A stretch of 7,699 nucleotides of DNA from an uncultured cyanobacterium (GCA_903921295.1 CAIXOZ010000166.1:1-7699); one strand, 5' to 3'. Positions 1-6,347 are shown, counted from the stretch's first letter. Translations and numbers: made by a program. Notes: generated by a model not told the origin, from the sequence alone.

Positions 1-909
1 CGCGCTGATCTGTTGGCGGCCTACAAGCAGAGCCTGCTGGAGAGCGTCGGTCACCGTCGTCTCGATCGGGTGCCGATCGTGCTCGACCTGTGCTGGGGAT
101 CGGCCACCGCCTGTGGGGAGGCGGTGTTCCGCGCCCTCGGTGCTGATCTCACCGTGCTCCACGGCGTTCCGGACGGCCGCCGCATCAACCAGGACTGCGG
201 CAGCACCCATCTCGAGCCCCTGCGCGAGGCGGTGCTCGCCACCGGCGCGGCGATGGGCTTTGCCTTCGATGGCGACGCCGATCGCACCCTGGCGGTTGAT
301 GGTCGCGGTCGCGTCGTGGATGGCGATCAGATCCTTTACCTCTGGGGCTCGGCCCTTCTGGAGCAGGGCCAGCTGCCCGAGAAGCGGCTGGTCGCCACGG
401 TGATGTCGAATCTCGGCTTCGAGCGGGCCTGGCAGGCCCGCGGCGGCCTGCTCGAACGCACCGCCGTCGGTGATCAGTACGTGCACGCCCGGATGGAGGA
501 GCTCGGTGCCGGGCTCGGCGGCGAGCAGTCGGGGCACATCCTCTCGGCCGACCATGGCATGAGCGGCGATGGGCTGCTCACGGCCCTGCAGGTGGCCACC
601 CTGGTCGCCGGCCGCGGCCAGAGCCTCACCGACTGGATCGACACCAGCTTTGTGCCCTACCCCCAACGGCTGGTGAACATCACCGTGCCCGATCGGCAGC
701 GACGCCAGAACTGGCAGCAATGTGCGCCCCTGCACGAGGCCGTGCAGGCGGCCGAGGCGGCGATGGAGGGCCGTGGCCGGGTGCTGGTGCGGGCCAGCGG
801 CACCGAGCCGCTGTTGCGGGTGATGGTGGAGGCGGCCGAGATGGCCGATGTGGATCACTGGTGCCAGGCGCTTGCCGCCCTGGCGGAGCAGCATCTCAAC
901 GCCATCTGA
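1..909 (+). CDS. glmM: Phosphoglucosamine mutase, C-terminal part (5' end outside window)
   Basis: GlmM converts glucosamine-6-phosphate to glucosamine-1-phosphate in the cytoplasm, on the way to UDP-N-acetylglucosamine for peptidoglycan and lipopolysaccharide. The frame is open from base 1, giving 302 residues of a family usually about 445-460 long. The N-terminal domain with the catalytic phosphoserine is therefore off the window, and the TTG at 13 is not a credible start. Visible landmarks are the metal-binding loop DGDAD (bases 268-282, in AFDGDADR), the sugar-binding loop GGEQSGH (about 520-537) and the C-terminal phosphate-binding loop RASGTEP (790-810), followed by LLRVMVEA. GDQY before the sugar loop and SGDGLL after it also fit. 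The GEQSGH and RASGTEP spellings favour GlmM over the related ManB/Pgm branches. The gene ends at TGA 907-909 and converges on the kinase gene 64 bases away. Nothing looks broken. Confidence 0.96.
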   Translation, partial: RADLLAAYKQSLLESVGHRRLDRVPIVLDLCWGSATACGEAVFRALGADLTVLHGVPDGRRINQDCGSTHLEPLREAVLATGAAMGFAFDGDADRTLAVDGRGRVVDGDQILYLWGSALLEQGQLPEKRLVATVMSNLGFERAWQARGGLLERTAVGDQYVHARMEELGAGLGGEQSGHILSADHGMSGDGLLTALQVATLVAGRGQSLTDWIDTSFVPYPQRLVNITVPDRQRRQNWQQCAPLHEAVQAAEAAMEGRGRVLVRASGTEPLLRVMVEAAEMADVDHWCQALAALAEQHLNAI

Positions 910-976
910 GCCCGTGTGGGCCCCGGCTCAGGCTCGGTGCCCCCCGCAAGGGGTTGGGCGGGGGCGGCTGGGCTCA
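907..976. terminator. Convergent intergenic region with inverted repeats, possible two-way terminator
   Basis: The 64 bases between the glmM stop and the kinase stop hold no gene. They are framed by a 7-base inverted repeat, TGAGCCC at 907-913 and GGGCTCA at 970-976, which includes both stop codons. Inside lie GCCCCC (939-944) facing GGGGGC (960-965). A competing short hairpin also fits, CCCC-GCAA-GGGG (942-953), whose GCAA loop is a GNRA tetraloop. No T-run follows on either strand, so this is not a textbook intrinsic terminator. In DNA this GC-rich, short stems also arise by chance. Confidence 0.25.
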
Positions 977-1942
977 GAGCCGTGCGGCGGCCAGCAGCAG
1001 CGCGCCCTGGCAGGCATCGGCGGCCGGCTTCTGAATCCGAGCCCCCGGCAGGCGCCGGGCCAGTGAAGCGCAGAAATTCCGACGCAGGCCGGTGAGGTGT
1101 TCGAAGCCGCCGCCGACGCCACAGACCGCCGGCGCCGCCAGATCCAGGCGTGCGCTGAGGGTGACGGCCATCGCCACCAGGGCCTCGCTGCTGCGTTCCA
1201 CAATCGCGATCGCCTCGGCATCGCCGGCCTGGGCCAGCTGATCGACCGTGGGGGCCAGGGCGGCGAAGCCTGCCGGCGCGAAGCCGGGTGTCACCACCAG
1301 CGCTTTCAGCTGTTGTGGCGCCAGGGGATCGCCGGGATCGAGCCCAAGGTGACGCCAGAGCTCCTCCTGCAGGGGCCCCTGCGGCTGACGACCATCGGCC
1401 ATGCGCAGACTGGCGGCCAGGCCATCGCGGCCGATGTCGTGGGTGGAGCCGGCCTGATCGAGCAGCCAGCCCCAGCCGGCACAGCGGGCTTGGCTGCCGG
1501 CGGCGTTGCGGCCGATCGCGATCGTGCCGGTGCCGCAGATCAGCAGCAGACCGCAGCCGTCGCTGAAGGCTCCCCGCAGGGCGGTCTGCTCGTCGCCGGT
1601 CACCAGCAGCTGCGGTTCGGGAAGCCTCAGGGCGGCGGCCGCCAGCCGGCGGCCCTGAAGCTGGCGTTCTGTGCCGGCTTCGATGCCGCTGGCACCGATG
1701 GCCGCCGCCGCCAGCGGCTCCGTGCGGCCGCTCTGGTGATCAGCGGCCGCCAGGCTCTGGATCAGGGCCTCCTGAAACTGTTCGGCGCCGCCGGGAGCGG
1801 CCAGGTGACGCACCCCAGGCCCCTCACCCTCGCCCATCACCTGCAGCCGGCCATCAGCCAGGCGCTGGGCCAGACGGCAGCGGCTGTGGGTCTGGCCGGC
1901 GTCAAAGCCAGCCAGCCAGAGGCCTGACTTCAGGATGGCCAT
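974..1942 (-). CDS. BadF/BadG-type ATPase, N-acetylglucosamine-kinase-like sugar kinase
   Basis: A 322-residue protein of the ASKHA fold, most like the BadF/BadG/BcrA/BcrD family, which includes N-acetylglucosamine kinase. It probably phosphorylates an amino sugar with ATP in the cytoplasm, though the substrate cannot be read from sequence. The phosphate-1 motif is GFDAGQTHSRC at residues 12-22. TGDEQTALRGAF (115-126) sits where the family has its catalytic/acidic strand. Phosphate-2 is CGTGT at 136-140, and the adenosine motif is VCGVGGGF at 293-300. The usual 'GDEGSGYxIG' stretch appears as LLDQAGSTHDIG (160-171), so the acidic pair is changed. ATG at 1942 is chosen because it lies 4 bases after the ictB stop and brings the first motif close to the N terminus. 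No clear Shine-Dalgarno precedes it, so translation is probably coupled to ictB. The gene faces glmM, which suggests but does not prove amino-sugar recycling. The family call is firm and the substrate is open. Confidence 0.8.
   Translation of the reverse strand: MAILKSGLWLAGFDAGQTHSRCRLAQRLADGRLQVMGEGEGPGVRHLAAPGGAEQFQEALIQSLAAADHQSGRTEPLAAAAIGASGIEAGTERQLQGRRLAAAALRLPEPQLLVTGDEQTALRGAFSDGCGLLLICGTGTIAIGRNAAGSQARCAGWGWLLDQAGSTHDIGRDGLAASLRMADGRQPQGPLQEELWRHLGLDPGDPLAPQQLKALVVTPGFAPAGFAALAPTVDQLAQAGDAEAIAIVERSSEALVAMAVTLSARLDLAAPAVCGVGGGFEHLTGLRRNFCASLARRLPGARIQKPAADACQGALLLAAARL
1206..1213. repeat. HIP1 octamer GCGATCGC
   Basis: An exact copy of the cyanobacterial highly iterated palindrome HIP1, inside the kinase coding region. 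By base composition well under one copy would be expected in a window of this size, and two exact copies are present. Confidence 0.8.
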
Positions 1943-1946
1943 CGTC

Positions 1947-3257
1947 TCAGCGGCGGCTGGTGGCCAGGGTGGCGAGACAGAACCAGCCGATCAGCTGCAC
2001 CTCCGGCCGGAAGAAGATCGTGTCGGTCAGGCCCTGCACGCCCAGGCCGGCGATCGCCGCCACGGCGGCCAGAGCCGGCAGGGCGACGCTGCTCTCGGCT
2101 CGCAGTTGCGACAGACCGATGCGCAGGCTGGTGATCAGCAGGCCGAGGCCGGCAAGCAGGCCGGGGATGCCGGCCTCCACCGCCAGTTCCAGAGGGATCG
2201 AGTAGGCGCTGAGGGCGTTGAATTTCGGCTGTTGGTACAGCGGATAGATCAGGTTGAAAGCGGTGTTGCCTGGTCCGATGCCGAGCCAGGGCCTGGCTTC
2301 GATCATCTGCAGGGCCGCCTGCCAGACGTTGATCCGGAAGTTGTTGGAGCTGTCCTGCCGACCGGAGAACAGGCTCAGCACCCGCACCCGCAAGGGTTCG
2401 ACGTGGGTGAAAGCGAGCACCAGCACCACCACGGCGGCCATCAGCAGCAGCAGGGGGAACAGGCGTCGCCAGAGGGTCGGCCAGTGGCGGGTCTGGCGCA
2501 GCACCAGCAGCAGGGCGATCGTGCCCAGGGCGGCGACCATCCCCAGCCAGCCGCCGCGGCGGTAGGTGAACAGCAGCGCCACGCTGCCGAGTCCAAGGCT
2601 GGCCAGGGCAAAGAGCCGGCTGCTCAGCGAGGACCAGCGCAGCAGCGCCACCGCCGCCAACGGCAGGATCGGCAGCAGATAGCCCGCCAGCAGGTTGGGA
2701 TTGTCGAGGGTGCTGTAGATCCGCACCGTGCCATCGGCCACTGAGTTCGGATCGGCCCAGCGGGCCAGTTCGGTGGTGTCGCCGTAGAGCTGGCGGATCC
2801 CGAGCACGGCCGTGAGCAGCTCGCCGGCAAGCAGGGCCGCCACGATCCGGTCCCACCAGGCCGGTGCCGCGGCCAGCAGCTGCCGCATCAGGGCATACAC
2901 CCCCACGTAGCTCACCAGTTTCAGCAGACCCTTGGCCGCGGCCAAGGGCACCGGCGAGAAGCCGGTGGCCAGCACGGCCAGGGCCAGCACCGCCAGCACC
3001 CAGCGGTTGATGGAGCCGATCGTGCCGGGGGGGGTGCGCAGGGCCCACAGCAGCCACAGCAGGCCGCAGGCCAGGATCAGCAGGCTCAGGCCGCCACGGG
3101 TGACGAAGGGAAGCCCGGCCATCAGGGCGCAGAGCACCAGTCCGGCGATCGTCGGCAGCTGGGCGCTCAGCACCCCTGAGGGTTGGTTCTGCAACAGGCC
3201 CTGCCATCGCAGCAGCCAGGGGATCGTCGGGCTGGGCGGCTGGGCGGAATCGGGCAT
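1947..3257 (-). CDS. ictB: IctB-family / O-antigen-ligase-like polytopic membrane protein
   Basis: A 436-residue integral membrane protein with about ten or more hydrophobic segments (for example 36-50, 56-72, 86-99, 190-206, 210-221, 228-243, 247-263 region, 344-356, 401-425). It matches the cyanobacterial 'putative bicarbonate transporter, IctB' family, whose central part belongs to the Wzy_C/O-antigen ligase superfamily. Recognisable blocks are IYSTLDNPNLLAGY (180-193), TYRRGGWLG (221-229), SSNNFRINVWQAAL (263-276) and PWLGIGPGNTAFN (283-295). The name comes from a Synechococcus inorganic-carbon mutant, but direct bicarbonate transport has been questioned and the homology points as well to glycan ligation or polymerisation. 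ATG at 3257 gives a short polar N terminus before the conserved PWLLRWQG. The 46-base leader after trmB shows no Shine-Dalgarno. It ends 4 bases before the kinase start. Residues 74-78 are encoded by a run of eight C. Confidence 0.88.
   Translation of the reverse strand: MPDSAQPPSPTIPWLLRWQGLLQNQPSGVLSAQLPTIAGLVLCALMAGLPFVTRGGLSLLILACGLLWLLWALRTPPGTIGSINRWVLAVLALAVLATGFSPVPLAAAKGLLKLVSYVGVYALMRQLLAAAPAWWDRIVAALLAGELLTAVLGIRQLYGDTTELARWADPNSVADGTVRIYSTLDNPNLLAGYLLPILPLAAVALLRWSSLSSRLFALASLGLGSVALLFTYRRGGWLGMVAALGTIALLLVLRQTRHWPTLWRRLFPLLLLMAAVVVLVLAFTHVEPLRVRVLSLFSGRQDSSNNFRINVWQAALQMIEARPWLGIGPGNTAFNLIYPLYQQPKFNALSAYSIPLELAVEAGIPGLLAGLGLLITSLRIGLSQLRAESSVALPALAAVAAIAGLGVQGLTDTIFFRPEVQLIGWFCLATLATSRR
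2049..2058. repeat. Extended HIP1 element GGCGATCGCC
   Basis: The extended ten-base form of the cyanobacterial HIP1 palindrome, lying inside the ictB coding region. It supports a cyanobacterial origin. Its function is unknown, with links to methylation having been proposed. Confidence 0.8.
3027..3034. repeat. Homopolymer run of eight G (eight C on the coding strand of ictB)
   Basis: Eight consecutive G on the plus strand read as CCCCCCCC in the ictB coding strand, within codons for R-T-P-P-G near residue 75. The reading frame is intact as given. A gain or loss of one base would truncate the protein near its second or third membrane segment. Confidence 0.9.
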
Positions 3258-3303
3258 CGGCGAGCCGGAGCGAGCGGCGGCAGGGCAGTTCGATCCCCGC
3301 AGG

Positions 3304-4002
3304 CTAGGGCGTTCCCTCGTCCTGATCCTTCGGCAGTCGCGCCTGCAGGGCCGTCAGGCCCGGCGGCACGTTGCTGTTGCGGCGGTAGAGCACCCGATAC
3401 ACGGGCAGCCCCTGGCTGAGCACATGCGTTTCACGCTCGGTCGGGATCGGCAGGGGGTTGTCGAGCCGCCAGGGTCTGGCATCGCCCTCCGGTCGTTCGA
3501 AGCAGTCGCAGGCTTCGCACATATCCACCTGTGGTTCGATCACGGCCGGCACATCGCTCTGCAGAAACAGCTCACCGCCCGGGGGCAGGGCGGTGGCGAC
3601 CGCCAGCAGCAGTTCCGGTTGCAGCACCCGCCGCTTGTGGTGTTTCTTCTTGAACCACGGATCGGGAAACTGGATCGTCACCCGTTGCAGCAGTCCTGAA
3701 GGCAGGGCTGCCAGCCAGGCCTCAAGGCTGACGTTGGCGTTGCAGAACAGAAAGCGGAGGTTGCCGAGCGCCAGAGTTTTGCGCTCTGCTTCCGCCGCCT
3801 GCACCAGGGCGCGACGGATTTCGACGCCGAGGTGGTTGCGGTCCGGTTCCCGCGCAGCCAAGGCGAGCAGGAAACGGCCGCGGGCGCAGCCGATGTCGAG
3901 ATGCAGGGGCAGGCCGGGATCGTCGAAGAGCGCCTGCGGCGGCGGCAGTTCGAGCGGCAGTTGGAAGAAGCGGCTGAGCGGGTTGACGTGCTGGCGCACC
4001 AT
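3304..4002 (-). CDS. trmB: tRNA (guanine-N7-)-methyltransferase
   Basis: A cytoplasmic SAM-dependent enzyme that methylates N7 of guanosine 46 in the tRNA variable loop. The protein has 232 residues, normal for the family. The SAM-binding motif is HLDIGCARGRF at 34-44, with the acidic GVEI at 59-62 closing the second strand. The family signature FPDPWFKKKHHKRR (112-125) carries the catalytic/substrate Asp and the basic tRNA-binding residues. The C-terminal PTERETHVLSQG (187-198) contains the TxxE motif. ATG at 4002 starts 12 bases after the FIST stop, which suggests cotranscription with it. No Shine-Dalgarno is visible in the gap. The tail after residue 208 is lineage-specific and ends at a TAG stop. 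All expected residues are present, so it should be active. Confidence 0.96.
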   Translation of the reverse strand: MVRQHVNPLSRFFQLPLELPPPQALFDDPGLPLHLDIGCARGRFLLALAAREPDRNHLGVEIRRALVQAAEAERKTLALGNLRFLFCNANVSLEAWLAALPSGLLQRVTIQFPDPWFKKKHHKRRVLQPELLLAVATALPPGGELFLQSDVPAVIEPQVDMCEACDCFERPEGDARPWRLDNPLPIPTERETHVLSQGLPVYRVLYRRNSNVPPGLTALQARLPKDQDEGTP

Positions 4003-4014
4003 GGCGGCGATGGA

Positions 4015-5307
4015 TCAGGTCCCGGTGCCGGCGTTGCTTCGGTCGGCGACCAGAAAGCCCCAGCTGGCGGTGTAGCCGTGCAGGTGGGTGGTTCCCCCCA
4101 CCGGCCCGATTTCACCATTGCAGAAGGCGCCGCTGATCGGCAGGTCCGGGAAGATCTCACGGCAGAGGCTGACATCGCCATCGGCACGGCCGTAGAGGCC
4201 CCGGCCCCGACCCAGGCAGGCAAAGAGCAGGGCCGCCAGCGGTTGCGGCTGCTGCTGCCGTTCGTTTGCCAGAAGCTGGCGCTGTTCCTGCAGCGAGGTG
4301 CTGCCGTCGCGCAGCTGGAACTGAACCCGCTGGCCCTGACGCATCCGTTCGGCCACCGCCACCGAGCCGGTGCGTGGATCGACACCGATCAGGTTGCGGA
4401 CCAGGAAGGCGTCCTGCCCGCCCGGCTCGGGGCGCTCCGGGTCCGGTGCGCTCAGGGGCAGATCAAAGCTGCTGCGCCCGACCCCGAGAAAGAGCGAATG
4501 GCGCACCCGCTCGCGGTCGTCGGCGCTGAGGTCGGCCAGGATCGCCTGCAGGCAGGCCACCGGTGTGCCGGAGGGGCCGGCGCTGGTCAGACGCAGGACC
4601 ACATTGCGCTGGGCCTCCTCCACCTCGAACACCGGTCCGATCGGCCGGCAGCCCTGGGCGACTACCGGATCGAGGCGCCAGCTGCCGCCGATCACGCAGC
4701 CGATCGCACCGCTGTGCACGCCATCGCCCAGCAGCAGCGAGCCATGGCCGGCGCTGTGCTGTCCGGCTACTCCGCCGACCTTGACGGTACGGGGATAGCT
4801 GAAATCGAGGCCATTGATCAGATCGTTGATGGAGGTGCTGGAGGGATCGATCAGCAGCACCATCGACGGGGCCGCGGCCGGATCCATGCCCACGGCCTCA
4901 ATCCAGGGGGTCGGCGGACCGTCGAGATCCGGCAGGGACGCGGTATCGATCACGAAGGGCTGGATCTCGGCCCCCGGCAGCCGCAGCAGGGTCACACTCA
5001 TGGCCGGCTCCTGCTCCCGTTCATGGGGCAGACCATCGCTGCTGGTGCCGATCACGCCACCACCGGCGCATCCGAGCCAGTGGCGGGCCTTCAGCCGCTC
5101 CTGCAGCAGGGGCATCAGCCGGGGCAGATCACTGCCGTAGCTGGTGGAGGCGAACACCAGGGCCAGATCGGCTTCACCGCAGCCAGCCAGCTCGCGGGCC
5201 GCAGCCGCCACTGCCCCTTCCAGGGAGGGGCCGCCGCTGAGGGCCGTGCGGCACCAGGGCGCGACGGAGCGGCGGGGCCAGAGGGATGGCAGTGTGAAGG
5301 CAACCAT
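4015..5307 (-). CDS. FIST N- and C-domain protein
   Basis: A 430-residue soluble protein made of FIST_N (about residues 45-235) and FIST_C (about 236-415). FIST domains are proposed small-ligand (possibly amino acid) sensors, usually found fused or next to signalling proteins. Here there is no kinase, GGDEF, methyl-acceptor or other output domain, and no membrane segment. Landmarks are GCAGGGVIGTSSDG (79-92), VKVGGVAGQ (175-183), NLIGVDPRTGSVAVAE (295-310) and the highly conserved C-terminal ISGAFCNGEIGPVGG (391-405) followed by HLHGYTASWGF. ATG at 5307 is supported by TAAGGT 7 bases upstream on the minus strand, the only fair ribosome site in this cluster. It is the first gene of the probable FIST-trmB-ictB-kinase unit and is divergent from the DUF3177 gene. 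The domain call is firm, but role and ligand are unknown. Confidence 0.9.
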   Translation of the reverse strand: MVAFTLPSLWPRRSVAPWCRTALSGGPSLEGAVAAAARELAGCGEADLALVFASTSYGSDLPRLMPLLQERLKARHWLGCAGGGVIGTSSDGLPHEREQEPAMSVTLLRLPGAEIQPFVIDTASLPDLDGPPTPWIEAVGMDPAAAPSMVLLIDPSSTSINDLINGLDFSYPRTVKVGGVAGQHSAGHGSLLLGDGVHSGAIGCVIGGSWRLDPVVAQGCRPIGPVFEVEEAQRNVVLRLTSAGPSGTPVACLQAILADLSADDRERVRHSLFLGVGRSSFDLPLSAPDPERPEPGGQDAFLVRNLIGVDPRTGSVAVAERMRQGQRVQFQLRDGSTSLQEQRQLLANERQQQPQPLAALLFACLGRGRGLYGRADGDVSLCREIFPDLPISGAFCNGEIGPVGGTTHLHGYTASWGFLVADRSNAGTGT

Positions 5308-5316
5308 GGCCGGACC

Positions 5317-5344
5317 TTAACGTCTGGAAGGCCTTCCGGATAAT
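5317..5344 (+). promoter_or_regulatory. Candidate sigma-70 type promoter for the DUF3177 gene
   Basis: TTAACG (5317-5322, four of six matches to TTGACA) and GATAAT (5339-5344, five of six matches to TATAAT) are 16 bases apart. They would start transcription about 25-30 bases before the GTG at 5378. This is the only AT-rich island in the divergent region, and a minus-strand promoter for the FIST gene may overlap it (CATTAT, read on the minus strand at 5345-5340). Both are predictions from consensus only. Confidence 0.45.
5326..5337. repeat. Perfect 12-base palindrome between the -35 and -10 boxes, possible operator
   Basis: GGAAGGCCTTCC is a perfect palindrome. It extends to an 18-base dyad (5323-5340) with one T/G mismatch pair. 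It fills the spacer of the candidate promoter and lies between divergent genes, where a dimeric regulator could act on both. No regulator gene in the window is an obvious partner. Confidence 0.4.
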
Positions 5345-5377
5345 GGCGGCCTCCCGACCTGTCGCTCCCGTGCCCTC

Positions 5378-6031
5378 GTGATCGTCTCTGCGACAGCCCA
5401 GGTGGCCGGAAGCCCGGCCCTCTTCGGGCTGCCCTATCGCGCCGTTGTCTGGCTGGACTATCGGCTGGCGGTGGTGTTCTGCGTTGCCCTGCCGTTGCTG
5501 CTGTTGATCTGGGCGTCCGTACGGCGGGAGGGGGCGATCGTGCGCCTGCTGACCCTGTACTGGAAGGTGTCCAGCCTGCTGGCGGTCACGGTGCTGTTCC
5601 TCAGTGACGGCCGTCCGATCGGCTATGTGCTCGGCGTTCTGGCCCAGCTGCTGATGATCACCAGCGTCTGGTTCTGGGTGGACCTCAATGAGGAGCTCGA
5701 TGATCTCCCGCCCTGGCGGCCGCTGCCGCTCACGGTTCGGATCTGGCGCTGGGGACTGACCCTGTTCGCAGGGCTGGGCGCGGTGGTCAGCGGCACGGCC
5801 CTGGCCTGCATCCAGCGCGGCGGCACCGCCAGCTGTCAGGTCTGGCTGGAGGCACCCTCGGAGCTGATGCGCCAGGTGGACAGGGTCTGCAGCTTTGTCT
5901 TCGGAGGCAACTGGACCCCGGAGATTTCCGTGTTCTTCGGTTACGTGGGCCTGATCGCCTACGGCGTCGGTCTGCTCCAGTGGCTGGTGGTGCGCCTGCC
6001 GCGCATGGGAAGGGTCGCCGGTGAGTTCTGA
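5378..6031 (+). CDS. DUF3177 family integral membrane protein
   Basis: A 217-residue polytopic membrane protein of unknown role that I recognise as the cyanobacterial DUF3177 family. There are about five hydrophobic segments, near 29-47, 56-76, 81-100, 124-145 and 183-205. A charged, proline-rich loop (VDLNEELDDLPPWRPLPL, 101-118) separates segments 3 and 4, and a loop with C153 and C171 lies before the last segment. GTG at 5378 is the first standard start after the in-frame TAA at 5318-5320. It has no Shine-Dalgarno, and no ATG fits upstream. The last 11 bases overlap the start of the next gene, so the two are probably cotranslated. The family assignment is from memory of pattern, not a search. 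Confidence 0.8.
   Translation: MIVSATAQVAGSPALFGLPYRAVVWLDYRLAVVFCVALPLLLLIWASVRREGAIVRLLTLYWKVSSLLAVTVLFLSDGRPIGYVLGVLAQLLMITSVWFWVDLNEELDDLPPWRPLPLTVRIWRWGLTLFAGLGAVVSGTALACIQRGGTASCQVWLEAPSELMRQVDRVCSFVFGGNWTPEISVFFGYVGLIAYGVGLLQWLVVRLPRMGRVAGEF
6007..6014 (+). promoter_or_regulatory. Ribosome binding site within the end of the DUF3177 gene
   Basis: GGGAAGGG lies 6 bases before the GTG at 6021. It is one of very few good Shine-Dalgarno matches in the window and fixes the GTG as start of the 108-residue protein. Its location inside the upstream coding sequence fits reinitiation or coupling. Confidence 0.6.
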
Positions 6032-6347
6032 GCCATCGGCCTCCGGACCGTTGCTGGCGGCGCTGGAGGCGATCAGCCGTGAGCGCCCTGATCGAGTGCT
6101 GCGCCTGCGCGGGCAACTCCCGGGCGATGACGGCTCCCCGGAGCCGTTTGAGCTGCTGATCTTCCGGGGCTTCTCGAGCAGCACCAGCCACCCCACCGCC
6201 TTTGATCCCGATCAACCGGCTCTGCCGTCGCAGGCCCGGATCGAGACCGCCGAACTGCTGCGAGGCCCGCTCAACCCCGCCGCTGAGGAGCTGCTGGCCG
6301 GCCCCGTTGATCCCCAGCGGCTCCGTGACCCGCAGGCCTGGCGCTGA
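6021..6347 (+). CDS. Small conserved cyanobacterial protein (DUF7734-like, uncertain)
   Basis: A 108-residue soluble protein without signal peptide or membrane segment. The conserved-looking core is LLIFRGFSSSTSHPTAFDPD (45-64), followed by QPALP and then IETAELLRGPLNPAAEELL (74-92). I recall similar small proteins ('GFSSS..RPTA.DPD.P.LP') across cyanobacteria, placed in a domain of unknown function, probably DUF7734. The name is uncertain. The GTG start overlaps the DUF3177 gene by 11 bases and has a good ribosome site, so the pair is likely one transcript. It ends 3 bases from the convergent cupin gene. I can infer no biochemical role. Confidence 0.75.
   Translation: MSSEPSASGPLLAALEAISRERPDRVLRLRGQLPGDDGSPEPFELLIFRGFSSSTSHPTAFDPDQPALPSQARIETAELLRGPLNPAAEELLAGPVDPQRLRDPQAWR

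Noticed and set aside
13..15. TTG as a start codon for glmM
   Set aside because: The frame is open to base 1 and the protein lacks its N-terminal catalytic domain, so the gene starts upstream of the window.
423..441. Perfect 8-base inverted repeat with a 3-base loop inside glmM (GCGGGCCT / AGGCCCGC)
   Set aside because: It lies in conserved coding sequence with normal codons and has no T-run. Such GC stems are expected by chance here.
1097..1927. A 276-codon plus-strand frame opposite the kinase
   Set aside because: It is the antisense shadow of a gene with intact ASKHA motifs and shows no domain of its own.
1930..3207. A 425-codon minus-strand frame overlapping ictB in another phase
   Set aside because: The translation is proline-, arginine- and glycine-rich shadow sequence. 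The other phase gives a clean membrane protein with IctB motifs.
3283..3300. GGCAGTTCGATCCCC, resembling a tRNA T-loop, in the trmB-ictB gap
   Set aside because: The flanking bases do not form a five-pair T-stem. The upstream sequence offers no acceptor, D or anticodon arms, and the gap is only 46 bases.
3832..5343. A 503-codon open frame on the plus strand, opposite the FIST and trmB genes
   Set aside because: It is antisense to two proteins with clear family motifs. Its translation is low-complexity (A, G, Q, H, R rich) without recognisable domains. Long antisense frames are common at this GC content.
5174..6196. A 340-codon minus-strand frame across the divergent promoter region and the DUF3177 gene
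   Set aside because: It runs against the membrane protein and across the FIST start, and its composition is typical of a shadow frame.
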